A stretch of 64,000 bases of DNA from Nocardioides daeguensis (GTDB lineage Bacteria > Actinomycetota > Actinomycetes > Propionibacteriales > Nocardioidaceae), in contig NZ_JAHTKU010000025.1 in NCBI RefSeq assembly GCF_019192965.1, positions 1-64,000 of the forward strand, in the 5' to 3' direction. Shown here in pieces: positions 48,917 through 57,073 of this stretch (within the stretch, counting starts at the first letter, position 1; every line of letters begins with the position of its first letter). Made by a program: the position numbers and the translations under genes. Under the pieces are notes generated by a model, which saw only the letters and a program-made list of their open reading frames with translations, did not search any database and had not been told where the DNA came from.

Positions 48917-49616
48917 CCTGGCCCTTGAGCCCGACCCGCTGCCGTTCCCGGTCGAGGACCAGGAACGGCTGGGTCTCGACCAGCGGCAACAGCGCGTCGT
49001 AGCCGTACCGCTTCGGCTCGAAGGCGCTGAACAGGCGCCGCAGGTTCGTGCCGAGCGAGCTCAGGGTGGCCCACCCGTCGTCACCGGCCGCGTTGTTGAC
49101 CGCCCGGGTCAACAGGCTCTGCAGGTTGGGGAGATCCGGGGCGTCCTCGGCCTCGCCGGCGTCGTCGGCGGGCGCCGCGTCGGTGGTGCCGAGCAGCTCG
49201 AGCAGCAGGAACTGGTCGCAGGCCTCCTGGAGTGCCCGGGGCGTCCGCTCCCGGCCCACGCCGTAGACGGTCTTGCCGGACTCCCGCAGCCGGCTGGCCA
49301 GCCGGGTGAAGTCGCTGTCGCTGGACACGATCGCGAACCCGTCGACGTTGCCCGAGTAGAGCAGGTCCATCGCGTCGATGATCAGCGCGGAGTCCGTCGA
49401 GTTCTTCCCGCGGGTGTAGGCGAAGGTGTGCTCCGGCGAGATCGCGTGCTTGTTGAGCTTGTCCTTCCAGCCCTTCATGTTCTCGCCGGACCAGTCGCCG
49501 TACGCGCGCTTGACGGTCGTCCGGCCGAACTTGGCCAGCTCCTCCAGCAGCGGGCCGGCGTACTGGTGCGAGACGTTGTCGGCGTCGATCAGGACAGCGA
49601 TGCGCAGGTCGGCCAT
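48801..49616 (-). CDS. NYN-domain (LabA/PIN-like) protein with OST-HTH and Lys/Ala tail
   Basis: 271 residues. An N-terminal NYN nuclease fold has LRIAVLIDADNVSHQY, NSTDSALIIDAMDLL and VSSDSDFTRLASRLRE (Asp cluster). After a DAGEAEDAPDLP linker, about residues 165-240 form an OST-HTH/LOTUS domain (LLTRAVNNAAGDDGWATLSS; YDALLPLVE). The C-terminus has AKKTAKKTAKK, like histone-H1-type tails that bind nucleic acid. The protein probably cleaves or binds RNA. It overlaps apbE at the 3' end. Confidence 0.82.
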   Translation of the reverse strand: MADLRIAVLIDADNVSHQYAGPLLEELAKFGRTTVKRAYGDWSGENMKGWKDKLNKHAISPEHTFAYTRGKNSTDSALIIDAMDLLYSGNVDGFAIVSSDSDFTRLASRLRESGKTVYGVGRERTPRALQEACDQFLLLELLGTTDAAPADDAGEAEDAPDLPNLQSLLTRAVNNAAGDDGWATLSSLGTNLRRLFSAFEPKRYGYDALLPLVETQPFLVLDRERQRVGLKGQVTVATRTAVKQAPAKQAPAKKTAKKTAKKTAPTKTTGS

Positions 49617-49648
49617 CGCCCCATCATGGCCGAGACCGGCGCCGGACC

Positions 49649-50578
49649 TCAGGAAGCGGCGCTCGAGCTCGCGCCCGCGGCCCGGTACTGGGTGGCCCGT
49701 GCCGTCAGCGCTGCCTGCAGCTCGCGTACCGGCAGCGGCTGCTGGAGCGACGTGCGCTGACGCAGCTGCAGGGTCAGGTAGGTCTGGTCTCCGGCGATCG
49801 GGCGGGCCTCGATCATGCCGACGCGGTGCAGCGGGTCGCCGATCACCGCGTAGTCGGGCAGCACGGTGACCCCGACGCCCTCCGCGACCAGCGCCTTGCC
49901 CATCTCGGCGCCGTCGGTGCTGTGCGCGGCGGGTGGGACCTCGGGGCCGAACGCACGGTGCACGTAGCGGTGCATGACGTAGCCGGGCCGCATCATCACG
50001 AACCGCTCCTGGCGCAGCTCCTCGATGGTGACCTGCGGGCGGGCGGTGAGGCCGTGTCCCGCGGGCAGGACGGCGACCGGTCGCCCGTGCAGCAGGTCGA
50101 TCCCGTCGAGTCCGACGGGCGTGGCGTCGCCGTCGAGGACGTTGACCAGGCCGAGGTCGAGCGTGCCGTCGGCGACACCGTCGTCGATCGCCGCCTGCTG
50201 CAGGGTGAGCACCTCGACGGTCGTCCCGGGATGACGCTCCTGGAAGGCCCGCACGGCGGGGATGAGCAGGGTCGAGGTCGCGGCGTGGACGGTGCCGATC
50301 CGGATCACCCGGGCGTCCGTACGGCGGTCGCCGGCTGCGTTGCGCAGCCGCTCGACCGCGGCGAGCACGTCGGACATGTAGGGGAGCAGCTCGCGGCCCT
50401 CCCGGCTGATCTGGGCCCCGGAGCGGCGGCGGTCGAGCAGGGTGACCCGCAGCTCGCGCTCGAGCTTGGTCAGCGCCTCGCTCAGCGCGGGTTGGGAGAG
50501 GTGGAGCTTCTCGCTGGCCCGGCGTAGCGAGCCGTGCTGGGTCACGGCGGTGAGGTACTCGAGCTGTTCGATGCGCAT
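49649..50578 (-). CDS. LysR-family transcriptional regulator
   Basis: 309 residues. HTH at the start (LEYLTAVTQHGSLRRASEKL; LSQPALSEALTKLERELRV; LLDRRRSGAQIS) and a periplasmic-binding-like effector domain (IRIGTVHAATSTLLIPAVRAF; LDLGLVNVLDG; GVGVTVLPDYAV). No divergent partner gene exists in the 176-bp gap upstream, so its target is unclear. A palindrome at 50650-50663 in that gap may be its own site. Confidence 0.87.
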   Translation of the reverse strand: MRIEQLEYLTAVTQHGSLRRASEKLHLSQPALSEALTKLERELRVTLLDRRRSGAQISREGRELLPYMSDVLAAVERLRNAAGDRRTDARVIRIGTVHAATSTLLIPAVRAFQERHPGTTVEVLTLQQAAIDDGVADGTLDLGLVNVLDGDATPVGLDGIDLLHGRPVAVLPAGHGLTARPQVTIEELRQERFVMMRPGYVMHRYVHRAFGPEVPPAAHSTDGAEMGKALVAEGVGVTVLPDYAVIGDPLHRVGMIEARPIAGDQTYLTLQLRQRTSLQQPLPVRELQAALTARATQYRAAGASSSAAS

Positions 50579-50649
50579 GGGTGCGGCCTTTCACGTCCTT
50601 CGGGGACGCCGGAGGCCGGTGGCCTTGCCCCTGCGTCAAATACGAGTAA

Positions 50650-50663
50650 GTTTGTAGACAAAC
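50650..50663. promoter_or_regulatory. Palindrome upstream of the LysR gene
   Basis: GTTTGT (50650-50655), AG, ACAAAC (50658-50663), perfect, in an AT-rich patch about 72 bp before the LysR start codon. Position suits autoregulation, but the typical LysR T-N11-A pattern is not evident. Confidence 0.4.
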
Positions 50664-50715
50664 AGTAGCACGCGGCTGAACTCGACTCACGCAGAGTGCG
50701 GCCGTCCGAGCGGGT

Positions 50716-50760
50716 CATCGTGACCGATCGCTGCCACGGGTGGGCAGTGATCGGTCACGA
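50716..50760. repeat. Palindromic 45-bp repeat, copy 1, at the AbiEi-like gene end
   Basis: GTGACCGATC (50720-50729) pairs with GATCGGTCAC (50748-50757) around GCTGCCAC...TGGGCAGT. It contains the AbiEi-like gene's stop (TCA 50755-50757). A 44-bp near-copy is at 51782-51825. Each copy sits at the 3' end of a leftward gene, as a terminator would. Confidence 0.65.
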
Positions 50761-51714
50761 TCCCGAGCACTCGGGGCAGGTGCTGGCCGCTCCGCTCCAC
50801 CCACGCCGTTGGAGCAGGAGTCCGACCTTGGCGGCGGTGGAGCAGGCGCGACCCAGCACCTGGCCGTAGCCGAGACGGACGGTGCCCGCGAGCTCCACGG
50901 CTGCGTCGAGATCCCGTTCCAGGTCACGGTCTCGTTGTGCCACCGAGTCGTGGAACACCAGGCCGTCGAGCTCGACGTGCTGGACCCAGGCGGGGTCCCG
51001 TCCGCGGTAGACCACGTCGCAGTAGATCCGCCTGCCGTCGGCGGTGCGCGCGGCGACCTGGCGCTCGCCGCGCGGCAACCCGTGTGGCCGTTCGACCATG
51101 CTGAGGTAGGCCCGTTCGAGCACCGAGCAGGTGCCCTCGGCGACATCGGCGAGGACCGCCTCGATCAGGCGGCGCTGCCTCATTCTCGGGGTGGCGGCGA
51201 GCCGCGCCACCAGACGCTCCGCCGTGGTACGGCGGCCGCCGCAGGCATCGGCGAGGACGGCGATCAGCCGCAACGGGTCGTCGGCCGTGTCCGCCAGCTC
51301 GAGGATGGCGTCGTCGTACCGCTGACGTGGCGGGTGGAGGTTGCGCTGGACGGTCTCCTCGAAGCGCCTCGACCGTCGCACCACGATCCCGGCCACCTTC
51401 GCCGGGTGGCTGGTGCTCGGCACGATGATCTCGATCGGCACGGCGTCCATCTGCTGGCGACCGGTGCCCTCGTGGGCGCGCACGGCCGATCTGCCGGCCA
51501 ACGCCGCACTCGCCTGCGTCAGCACGGCTGCCCACGCGCGTTGCTGCCAGGTCAGCGGGCCGGTGTGGCTGACGTAGACGCCGGGATGGACGACGGCCCA
51601 CTCGCGGCGTCGTATCCGTCGGCGGAGAGTCGCGGCCGTGCACCCGGCTGCGAGCGCCTGGCGCCGTGCGATCACGCCGTCCTGCAGGTCGAGGAGGTTT
51701 TCGATCTCGTCCAT
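50755..51714 (-). CDS. AbiEi-antitoxin-like N-terminus with DUF559-type C-terminus
   Basis: 319 residues. The N-terminal AbiEi_4-like winged HTH (DLQDGVIARRQALAAGCTAA; LRRRIRRREWAVVHPGVYV) is followed by a linker and a C-terminal domain of the DUF559/Vsr-like nuclease fold (HVELDGLVFHDSVAQRDRDL, ending LGYGQVL). This two-part protein is frequent and multi-copy in Nocardioides and related genera; no toxin gene is near. Function unknown. The stop is in a palindromic repeat. Confidence 0.75.
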   Translation of the reverse strand: MDEIENLLDLQDGVIARRQALAAGCTAATLRRRIRRREWAVVHPGVYVSHTGPLTWQQRAWAAVLTQASAALAGRSAVRAHEGTGRQQMDAVPIEIIVPSTSHPAKVAGIVVRRSRRFEETVQRNLHPPRQRYDDAILELADTADDPLRLIAVLADACGGRRTTAERLVARLAATPRMRQRRLIEAVLADVAEGTCSVLERAYLSMVERPHGLPRGERQVAARTADGRRIYCDVVYRGRDPAWVQHVELDGLVFHDSVAQRDRDLERDLDAAVELAGTVRLGYGQVLGRACSTAAKVGLLLQRRGWSGAASTCPECSGS

Positions 51715-51781
51715 GCCACGGATCGGTCCCCGCGAGTGCGGGCCGCCACACGCGCCCGTCGGAGCGCTGTGGAGAAACGTG

Positions 51782-51825
51782 CATCGTGACCGCTCGCTGC
51801 CACGGGCGAGCAGTGATCGGTCACG
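51782..51825. repeat. Palindromic 44-bp repeat, copy 2, at the DUF4349 gene end
   Basis: CATCGTGACCGCTCGCTGCC then CACGGGCGAGCAGTGATCGG and TCACG, with only a few base differences from copy 1 at 50716. It lies 11 bp past the DUF4349 stop (51836), again at a leftward 3' end. Confidence 0.65.
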
Positions 51826-51835
51826 GTGGTTCGCG

Positions 51836-52753
51836 TCAGGTCGATGCCGGGGTGACGCTCGTGCCGGCGCGGCGTCGCCGGCGCAGGACGAGTCGTGCCG
51901 GCACCGCCAGCAGGGCGAGCAGGGCCAGCCACGGGACCAGGAAGCCGACGACCACGAGCACCGCGCCGGCGCCGTCCACGAACGCGTCCCAACCCCGGCT
52001 CAGCCCGCCGAGGAACCCGGTCGCCCGGTCGTCCTCGCGGTCGTGGCGTGCCGCGGGCCGCTCGACGTACACGGTGATCGTCGACATGCTGGTCTGGTCG
52101 GCCAGCCACTGCTGCCGTGACTCGAGCGCGTCGAGGTCGGCCTGCCGGCTCGCGAGCTGTGCCTCGATCGCGACGATCTGCTCGATCGTCTCGGCCCGGG
52201 CCAGCAGGGTCTCGATCCGCTGGACGCTCTTGCGCTGCGCGCGGATCCGGGCGTCGACGTCGACCACCTCGGCGGTGACGTCCTCGCTGGTGGTCGTCGT
52301 GCCGGTCGGCGTCGCGACCTCCTCGAGCGCGGCCACCACGTCGTCGAACGCCTCGCTCGGCACCCGCAGCACCAGCCGCGCCGTCGCCAGCTCACCGTTC
52401 TCGCCGGTCGTCGTCTCCTGCTCGCCCACGGTGCCCCGGTGGGCGTCGACCACCTTGCGCACCTGCAGCCGGGCCCGGGCCACGTCCTTCGCCTCGAGGG
52501 AGACGGTGCCGGTGGAGATCACCGCCGGCTGCTGCACCGTCGGGGCCGCGGCGGCGTCCCGCGCCGCGTCGTCGGCGACGGGTGCTGCCCCCTCGGCCTG
52601 CGGTGCACTCATCCCCACGTCGGCGCTTCCGACCTTCTCGGCGGTGCGGCCGGCGGAGTCGCCGGACCCCTCGGAGCTGCCGCAGCCGGCGAGTGCAACC
52701 AGGGTGGCGATCGCGGCGAGGGCGAGAGCGGTACGGCGCGGTGAGGTGTGCAT
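51836..52753 (-). CDS. DUF4349 lipoprotein
   Basis: 305 residues from ATG 52753. Signal peptide with lipobox LAGC (ALAAIATLVALAGC), then a DUF4349 domain with TGTVSLEAKDVARARLQVRK, ARLVLRVPSEAFDDVVAALEE, VTAEVVDVDARIRAQRKSVQ (coiled coil) and MSTITVYVERP, then a C-terminal membrane helix (VLVVVGFLVPWLALLALLA). Both ends are therefore at the membrane, with the coiled coil outside. Function not established. The frame open further upstream is not used. Confidence 0.82.
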   Translation of the reverse strand: MHTSPRRTALALAAIATLVALAGCGSSEGSGDSAGRTAEKVGSADVGMSAPQAEGAAPVADDAARDAAAAPTVQQPAVISTGTVSLEAKDVARARLQVRKVVDAHRGTVGEQETTTGENGELATARLVLRVPSEAFDDVVAALEEVATPTGTTTTSEDVTAEVVDVDARIRAQRKSVQRIETLLARAETIEQIVAIEAQLASRQADLDALESRQQWLADQTSMSTITVYVERPAARHDREDDRATGFLGGLSRGWDAFVDGAGAVLVVVGFLVPWLALLALLAVPARLVLRRRRRAGTSVTPAST

Positions 52754-52793
52754 GGCAGTGGGACGCCGCGCCGGCCGCAGCGGTTCCCCGGTG

Positions 52794-52860
52794 GTCGTCG
52801 CACCTGACCAACGGGCTGTGAAACCGGTCGGCTCGCCACCCAATGGTCAGGTGCGACGAC
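52794..52860. repeat. 17-bp perfect inverted repeat upstream of the DUF4349 gene
   Basis: 52794-52810 is the exact reverse complement of 52844-52860 (arm GTCGTCGCACCTGACCA), with 33 bp between. It begins 40 bp upstream of the DUF4349 start codon and could be a regulatory site or a cruciform. The region 52754-52980 holds no gene. Confidence 0.55.
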
Positions 52861-52880
52861 GAGACCCGGGCCGGGTCTCG
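52860..52880 (-). terminator. Terminator-like hairpin after the DUF58 gene
   Basis: CGAGACCCGG (52860-52869) pairs with CCGGGTCTCG (52871-52880), single-base loop in the drawn form. It lies about 100 bp past the DUF58 stop at 52981 in the leftward direction. Confidence 0.5.
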
Positions 52881-52980
52881 TGACGCGCCACGACCTCGCT
52901 TGCTTCGCGGCGCGAGCTCGCCGGCGCTCCTCGATCTTCGGCCGCTCACCGCGAGTTCGCAGGCTCACTCGCGGGCGGCC

Positions 52981-54318
52981 TCACAGCAGCCCCTGCGCCT
53001 TCAGGGCCAGGTAGTGGTCGGCCAGGGCGGGCGGCAGGTCGCCGGCGTCGGCGTCGACCACGTCGACCCCGAGCCGCACCAGCATCGCGCGAGTCCGCTC
53101 GCGGCGGTGCAGCTCGTGGGAGGCGGCCGCGGCGGCGTACACGTCGTCGGCGGTGGGCGGGGCGGAGCCGTCGTCGTCGGCCAGCGCGGCCATCCGGGTG
53201 AGCTCGGGGTCGCGCACCGAGGCCAGCACGACCCGGTGGTGGCGGGTGAGGACGGGCAGCACGGGCAGCAGGCCGTCGGCGATCGCGGAGGGCTCGAGCG
53301 CGGTGAGCAGGACGACGAGGGCGCGCTGTCGCCCGAAGCCCTGGACCGCGCCGGCCAGCAGGTCCCAGTCCGCCTCGGCCAGGACCGGGTCGAGGTCGGC
53401 CATCTGTTCCTGGAGTCGTTGGGCGACGTCGCGGGCGCCGTGCAGTCGCTGCCGGGCCCGGACCCTGCGGTCACCGGCGACGAAGTCGATCCGGTCGCCG
53501 GCCCGCGAGGCCAGCGCGGCCAGCAGGAGGGCGGAGTCCATCGCGGCGTCGAGTCGCGGCATGCCGTCGGTCTCGGCCTCCCCGGCGGCGCGGACGACCC
53601 GGCCGGCCGAGGTCCGCGACGTGTCGAGGACGAGGACCACGCGGCGGTCGCGCTCGGGCTGCCAGGTGCGGACCACGACATGGGCGCTGCGGGCCGAGGC
53701 GCGCCAGTCGATGGAGCGCACGTCGTCGCCGCGGACGTACTCCCGCAGCGAGTCGAACTCGGTGCCCTGCCCCCGCACGCGGACGGCGGCCCGCCCGTCG
53801 AGGTCGCGCAGCCGCGCCAGCCGGGACGGCAGGTGCTTGCGGGACTCGAACGGCGGCAGGGCGCGCACCGAGCCCGGTACGTCGTACGTCCGCTGGCGGG
53901 CGACCAGCCCGAGCGGTCCCCACGAGCGGACCGTGACGCCGGCGGCGCGCAGGTCGCCGCGACGGCGGGGGAGCAGGGGAGTGGTCAGCCGGCGCCGGTC
54001 GCCGGGCGCGAGCCGCAGCCGGAAGCGGTTGTCGCGGGCGCCGGCCGAGGGCTGCCAGGCGTCGCGGACCTGGAGGTGCATCCGGCGGCCGCTGCCGGCC
54101 ACCACCAGCTCCGACGACGCCGGGTCGCCGAGCCGGACCGACCCCGGCTCGCGTCGGGTGAGTGCGACCAGCCCGGGGGCGGGCGTGAGCAGTCGGTCCA
54201 GGCCGGCGAGGAGCAGCACCCCGAGCAGCCAGAGCCACACCGTGCCGGCCTGCGGGCGCAGCACCACCGCCACCAGCCCCAGGAGGAGCAGTAGCGGGAC
54301 CCGGCCGGAGATCACCAT
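52981..54318 (-). CDS. DUF58 protein
   Basis: 445 residues. Two N-terminal helices (LLLLLGLVAVVLRPQAG; WLWLLGVLLLAGL), then the DUF58 core FDSLREYVRGDDVRSIDWRASARS and a von-Willebrand-like strand VVLVLDTSRTSAGR. In MoxR operons such proteins act with the AAA+ ATPase in envelope or protein assembly. No MIDAS motif is fully kept (DTSRTS). It is the last gene of the leftward five-gene operon, 15 bp after moxR. Confidence 0.85.
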   Translation of the reverse strand: MVISGRVPLLLLLGLVAVVLRPQAGTVWLWLLGVLLLAGLDRLLTPAPGLVALTRREPGSVRLGDPASSELVVAGSGRRMHLQVRDAWQPSAGARDNRFRLRLAPGDRRRLTTPLLPRRRGDLRAAGVTVRSWGPLGLVARQRTYDVPGSVRALPPFESRKHLPSRLARLRDLDGRAAVRVRGQGTEFDSLREYVRGDDVRSIDWRASARSAHVVVRTWQPERDRRVVLVLDTSRTSAGRVVRAAGEAETDGMPRLDAAMDSALLLAALASRAGDRIDFVAGDRRVRARQRLHGARDVAQRLQEQMADLDPVLAEADWDLLAGAVQGFGRQRALVVLLTALEPSAIADGLLPVLPVLTRHHRVVLASVRDPELTRMAALADDDGSAPPTADDVYAAAAASHELHRRERTRAMLVRLGVDVVDADAGDLPPALADHYLALKAQGLL

Positions 54319-54333
54319 GAGCGCACGCGGGGA

Positions 54334-55305
54334 TCAGCGCGGGACGGGGACGGACGCGATCGCGGAGGCCAGCACCTGGGTGACGTCGACGCCCTCGAGC
54401 TCGGCCTCGGCCCGCACGCCGAGCCGGTGGGCCAGCGACGCCTGGGCGAGCGCCTTCACGTCGTCGGGTGTCACGAAGTCGCGTCCCGACAGCCAGGCCC
54501 ACGCCCGCGCCGCGCGCAGCAGCGCGGTCGCGCCGCGCGGGCTGACCCCCAACGACAGCGACGGGGACTGCCGGGTCGCCCGCGCGATGTCGACGATGTA
54601 CGACGCCACCTCGGGCGAGACCTGCACCTTCTTGACCGCCGCCTGCCCGGCCTCGAGGTCGGCGGCACCGGCCACCGGGCGCACCCCTGCCCCGGCCACG
54701 TCGCGCGGGTCGAACCCGTCGGCGTGCCGGGTGAGGATGGTGATCTCGTCCTCGCGCGGCGGCACGGGCAGCACGACCTTGAGCAGGAACCGGTCCAGCT
54801 GCGCCTCGGGCAGCGGGTAGGTGCCCTCGAACTCGACCGGGTTCTGGGTGGCGGCGACCAGGAACGGGCGTGGCAGCGGCCGGGTGACGCCGTCGGCGGA
54901 CACCTGGCCCTCCTCCATCGCCTCCAGCAGCGCCGACTGTGTCTTCGGGGGTGTCCGGTTGATCTCGTCGGCGAGCAGCAGGTTGGTGAAGATCGGGCCC
55001 TCACGGAAGCTGAGCTCGCCGCCGCCCGCGGAGTCGATGACCAGTGAGCCGGTGATGTCGCCCGGCATCAGGTCCGGCGTGAACTGCACCCGGCGGGTCT
55101 GTACGTCGAGGCTCTGGGCCAGGGTCCGCACGAGCAGCGTCTTCGCCGTACCGGGGACGCCCTCCATGAGCACGTGGCCCTCGCAGAGCAGTGCGACGAG
55201 CAGCCCGGAGACCGCCGCGTCCTGGCCGACCACGGCCTTCGCGACCTCCTGGCGCACCGCGAGCAGTCGCTCGCGGACGTCGGTCTCCTGGGTGGTCTGG
55301 GTCAT
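54334..55305 (-). CDS. MoxR-family AAA+ ATPase
   Basis: 323 residues. Walker A is GVPGTAKTLLVRT, Walker B LLLADEINRTPPKTQSALLEAMEE (DEIN, in segments), with GTYPLPEAQLDRFLLKV and SPRGATALLRAARAWA as sensor parts. These chaperone-like ATPases remodel or mature partner proteins, usually those encoded next to them, here the DUF58, DUF4350 and DUF4129 proteins. Its ATG (55305) overlaps the DUF4350 stop. Confidence 0.92.
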   Translation of the reverse strand: MTQTTQETDVRERLLAVRQEVAKAVVGQDAAVSGLLVALLCEGHVLMEGVPGTAKTLLVRTLAQSLDVQTRRVQFTPDLMPGDITGSLVIDSAGGGELSFREGPIFTNLLLADEINRTPPKTQSALLEAMEEGQVSADGVTRPLPRPFLVAATQNPVEFEGTYPLPEAQLDRFLLKVVLPVPPREDEITILTRHADGFDPRDVAGAGVRPVAGAADLEAGQAAVKKVQVSPEVASYIVDIARATRQSPSLSLGVSPRGATALLRAARAWAWLSGRDFVTPDDVKALAQASLAHRLGVRAEAELEGVDVTQVLASAIASVPVPR

Positions 55306-56438
55306 GAGCGTCGTACCTCTCTCCTCAGTCGGGCCAGGTCCTGCGCGACCCGGACCAGGTCGTGGTCGGTCGCCGGTGGCGTGCGGTCGTCGTCGAGCAG
55401 GGCCGCCACTGCCTCGACGGGGGCGTCGAGGTGGCGGGCGGTGGCCTCCACGACCACGGGTGCCGCGGCGCCGCTGTCGAGCCGCAGCCGGCGCGCGATG
55501 TCGGTGCGCGCCGCGCGGCGCAGCGCCCGGGCGGCGTGGGCACGGTCACCGCTGCGGCGGTACATCCGGCCGCGGCTGCGGGCCGTCTCGACCGCGCGGA
55601 CCACGACCGGCAGCGGCTCGGTCGACAGCGGGCCGAGCCGGCGCACCCGCCACAGCAGCAGCGCGGTGCCGGCGAGCGCGGCGATCCACAGCCCCGGCCC
55701 GAGCCAGTCGGGCAGCAGGGTGCCGAGCGTGACGGCGTCGTCGGCGACCGCGTCGGTGGCGTCCGGGACGTACCAGACCAGCCGCGGCTCCTGCCCGAGC
55801 AGCCGCAGCCCGACCGCGGCGTTGTCGCCGCGGGTGACCTGGTCGTTGGTCAGTGCCTGCCCGGCGCCGAACAGCACGAGTCCGTCGACGGCGCGCACCA
55901 GGGCGCGCCCGTCGCGCGGGAAGCACCCCGTCCCCGTGTACGACGTCGCGCGGTCCACCTCGACCCTCAGCCCGTCGAGGGGGAGGCCCGCGATGCCGTC
56001 GGGGCAGCGGGCGGCGATCGGGTGGTCCTTGCCGGCCGGCACGGTGAGCAGGCCGAGGTCGGGGTCGATCTCGTGCACGATCGCGTAGTCCGGTTCGACG
56101 AGCACGACCCGGGCCGCGGCGGCGGCGTGCCGGCGCATCCGCTCGAGGGTGCTGGGTGCCAGCTGCTCGGTGCTGGTCACGACGACCGTGGTGGCATCGT
56201 TGATGCTCGCCTCGTCGAAGGCCTCGGCCGAGCGGGCGATGCGTACCTCGACGCCCTGGTCGGCGAGCACCCGGGCCAGCGCCTGGGCGCCCTGCGGCCC
56301 GGGATTGCGCGGGTCGGCATCGCCGGGATACCGCTCCGAGCCGCGGGTGGTCCACACCGCCACCACCAGCGCGAGCACGATCGCTGCGGCGAGCGCCAGC
56401 CGCACCCGGGAGACGCGCAGGCGAGCCGACGGCGTCAT
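55302..56438 (-). CDS. DUF4350 membrane protein
   Basis: 378 residues. One N-terminal helix (VRLALAAAIVLALVVAVWTT), an outside domain starting AQALARVLADQGVEVRIARS (DUF4350, glutamine-amidotransferase-like fold) with VVVTSTEQLAPSTLERM, then a helix (GLWIAALAGTALLLWRV) and a cytoplasmic C-terminal part. It overlaps both neighbours by 4 bp, so the order DUF4129-DUF4350-MoxR is translationally coupled. Confidence 0.82.
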   Translation of the reverse strand: MTPSARLRVSRVRLALAAAIVLALVVAVWTTRGSERYPGDADPRNPGPQGAQALARVLADQGVEVRIARSAEAFDEASINDATTVVVTSTEQLAPSTLERMRRHAAAAARVVLVEPDYAIVHEIDPDLGLLTVPAGKDHPIAARCPDGIAGLPLDGLRVEVDRATSYTGTGCFPRDGRALVRAVDGLVLFGAGQALTNDQVTRGDNAAVGLRLLGQEPRLVWYVPDATDAVADDAVTLGTLLPDWLGPGLWIAALAGTALLLWRVRRLGPLSTEPLPVVVRAVETARSRGRMYRRSGDRAHAARALRRAARTDIARRLRLDSGAAAPVVVEATARHLDAPVEAVAALLDDDRTPPATDHDLVRVAQDLARLRREVRRS

Positions 56439-57073
56439 CGACGGGCCGCCCGTCCGGCGAGGGTGTCGTCGAGGGCCAGCAGCTCGGCGGCCTGGGCGGC
56501 GGTGGCGGGGCGCTCGCCGTACAGGACCCCGTCGAAGAGGTCCGCGGCGCGCAGCACGGTGTCGCGGTGCTCGGGGAAGACGGTGGCCAGCGCACCGGCC
56601 AGCTCGTGGGCCGTCGCCTGGGGGAGGTCCTCGATCCGGCCGCGCTCGACCTGGCGCACGGCACTGGCCCGGTAGGCGTCGACCAGCGCTCCCGCCGCGT
56701 CGCCGGCGGCGAGCGCGGCCTCGGCCCGCGCCCGCAGCTCGTCGGCGGTGATCACCTCGTCGGTGAGGGCGGGGGAGCTGCTCGCCCGCCCGGTCGCCGT
56801 CCGACGGGCGCGGCTGGCCAGGAACAGCACGCCGCCCACGATGAGCAGCACGACCAGGAACGCGGCCGCGGTGGTCAGGCCCGACGACCCGGAGGCGGCG
56901 TCGATCGTGCTGGAGATCAGCCGGTCGAGCCAGCGGATCAGCCGCCCCACGACGTCGTCCTCGTAGTACTCCGGGCGCACGAGCTCGCGGCGCAGCGCTC
57001 GGCGCGCCTCGTCGCCGCTCGGGTCGAGCGGGGGAGTGAGCCTCAGGAGAGCGAGCGCCGGGGCCGGGTTCAT
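56435..57073 (-). CDS. DUF4129 membrane protein
   Basis: 212 residues. One helix (AAAFLVVLLIVGGVLFLAS) after a short outside N-terminus with ELVRPEYYEDDVVGRLIRWL, then a C-terminal cytoplasmic domain that looks like the transglutaminase-associated DUF4129 (ALVDAYRASAVRQVERG; ALATVFPEHRDTVLRAADLF). Function is unknown beyond the MoxR context. It overlaps the DUF7847-like gene by 4 bp. Confidence 0.8.
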   Translation of the reverse strand: MNPAPALALLRLTPPLDPSGDEARRALRRELVRPEYYEDDVVGRLIRWLDRLISSTIDAASGSSGLTTAAAFLVVLLIVGGVLFLASRARRTATGRASSSPALTDEVITADELRARAEAALAAGDAAGALVDAYRASAVRQVERGRIEDLPQATAHELAGALATVFPEHRDTVLRAADLFDGVLYGERPATAAQAAELLALDDTLAGRAARR

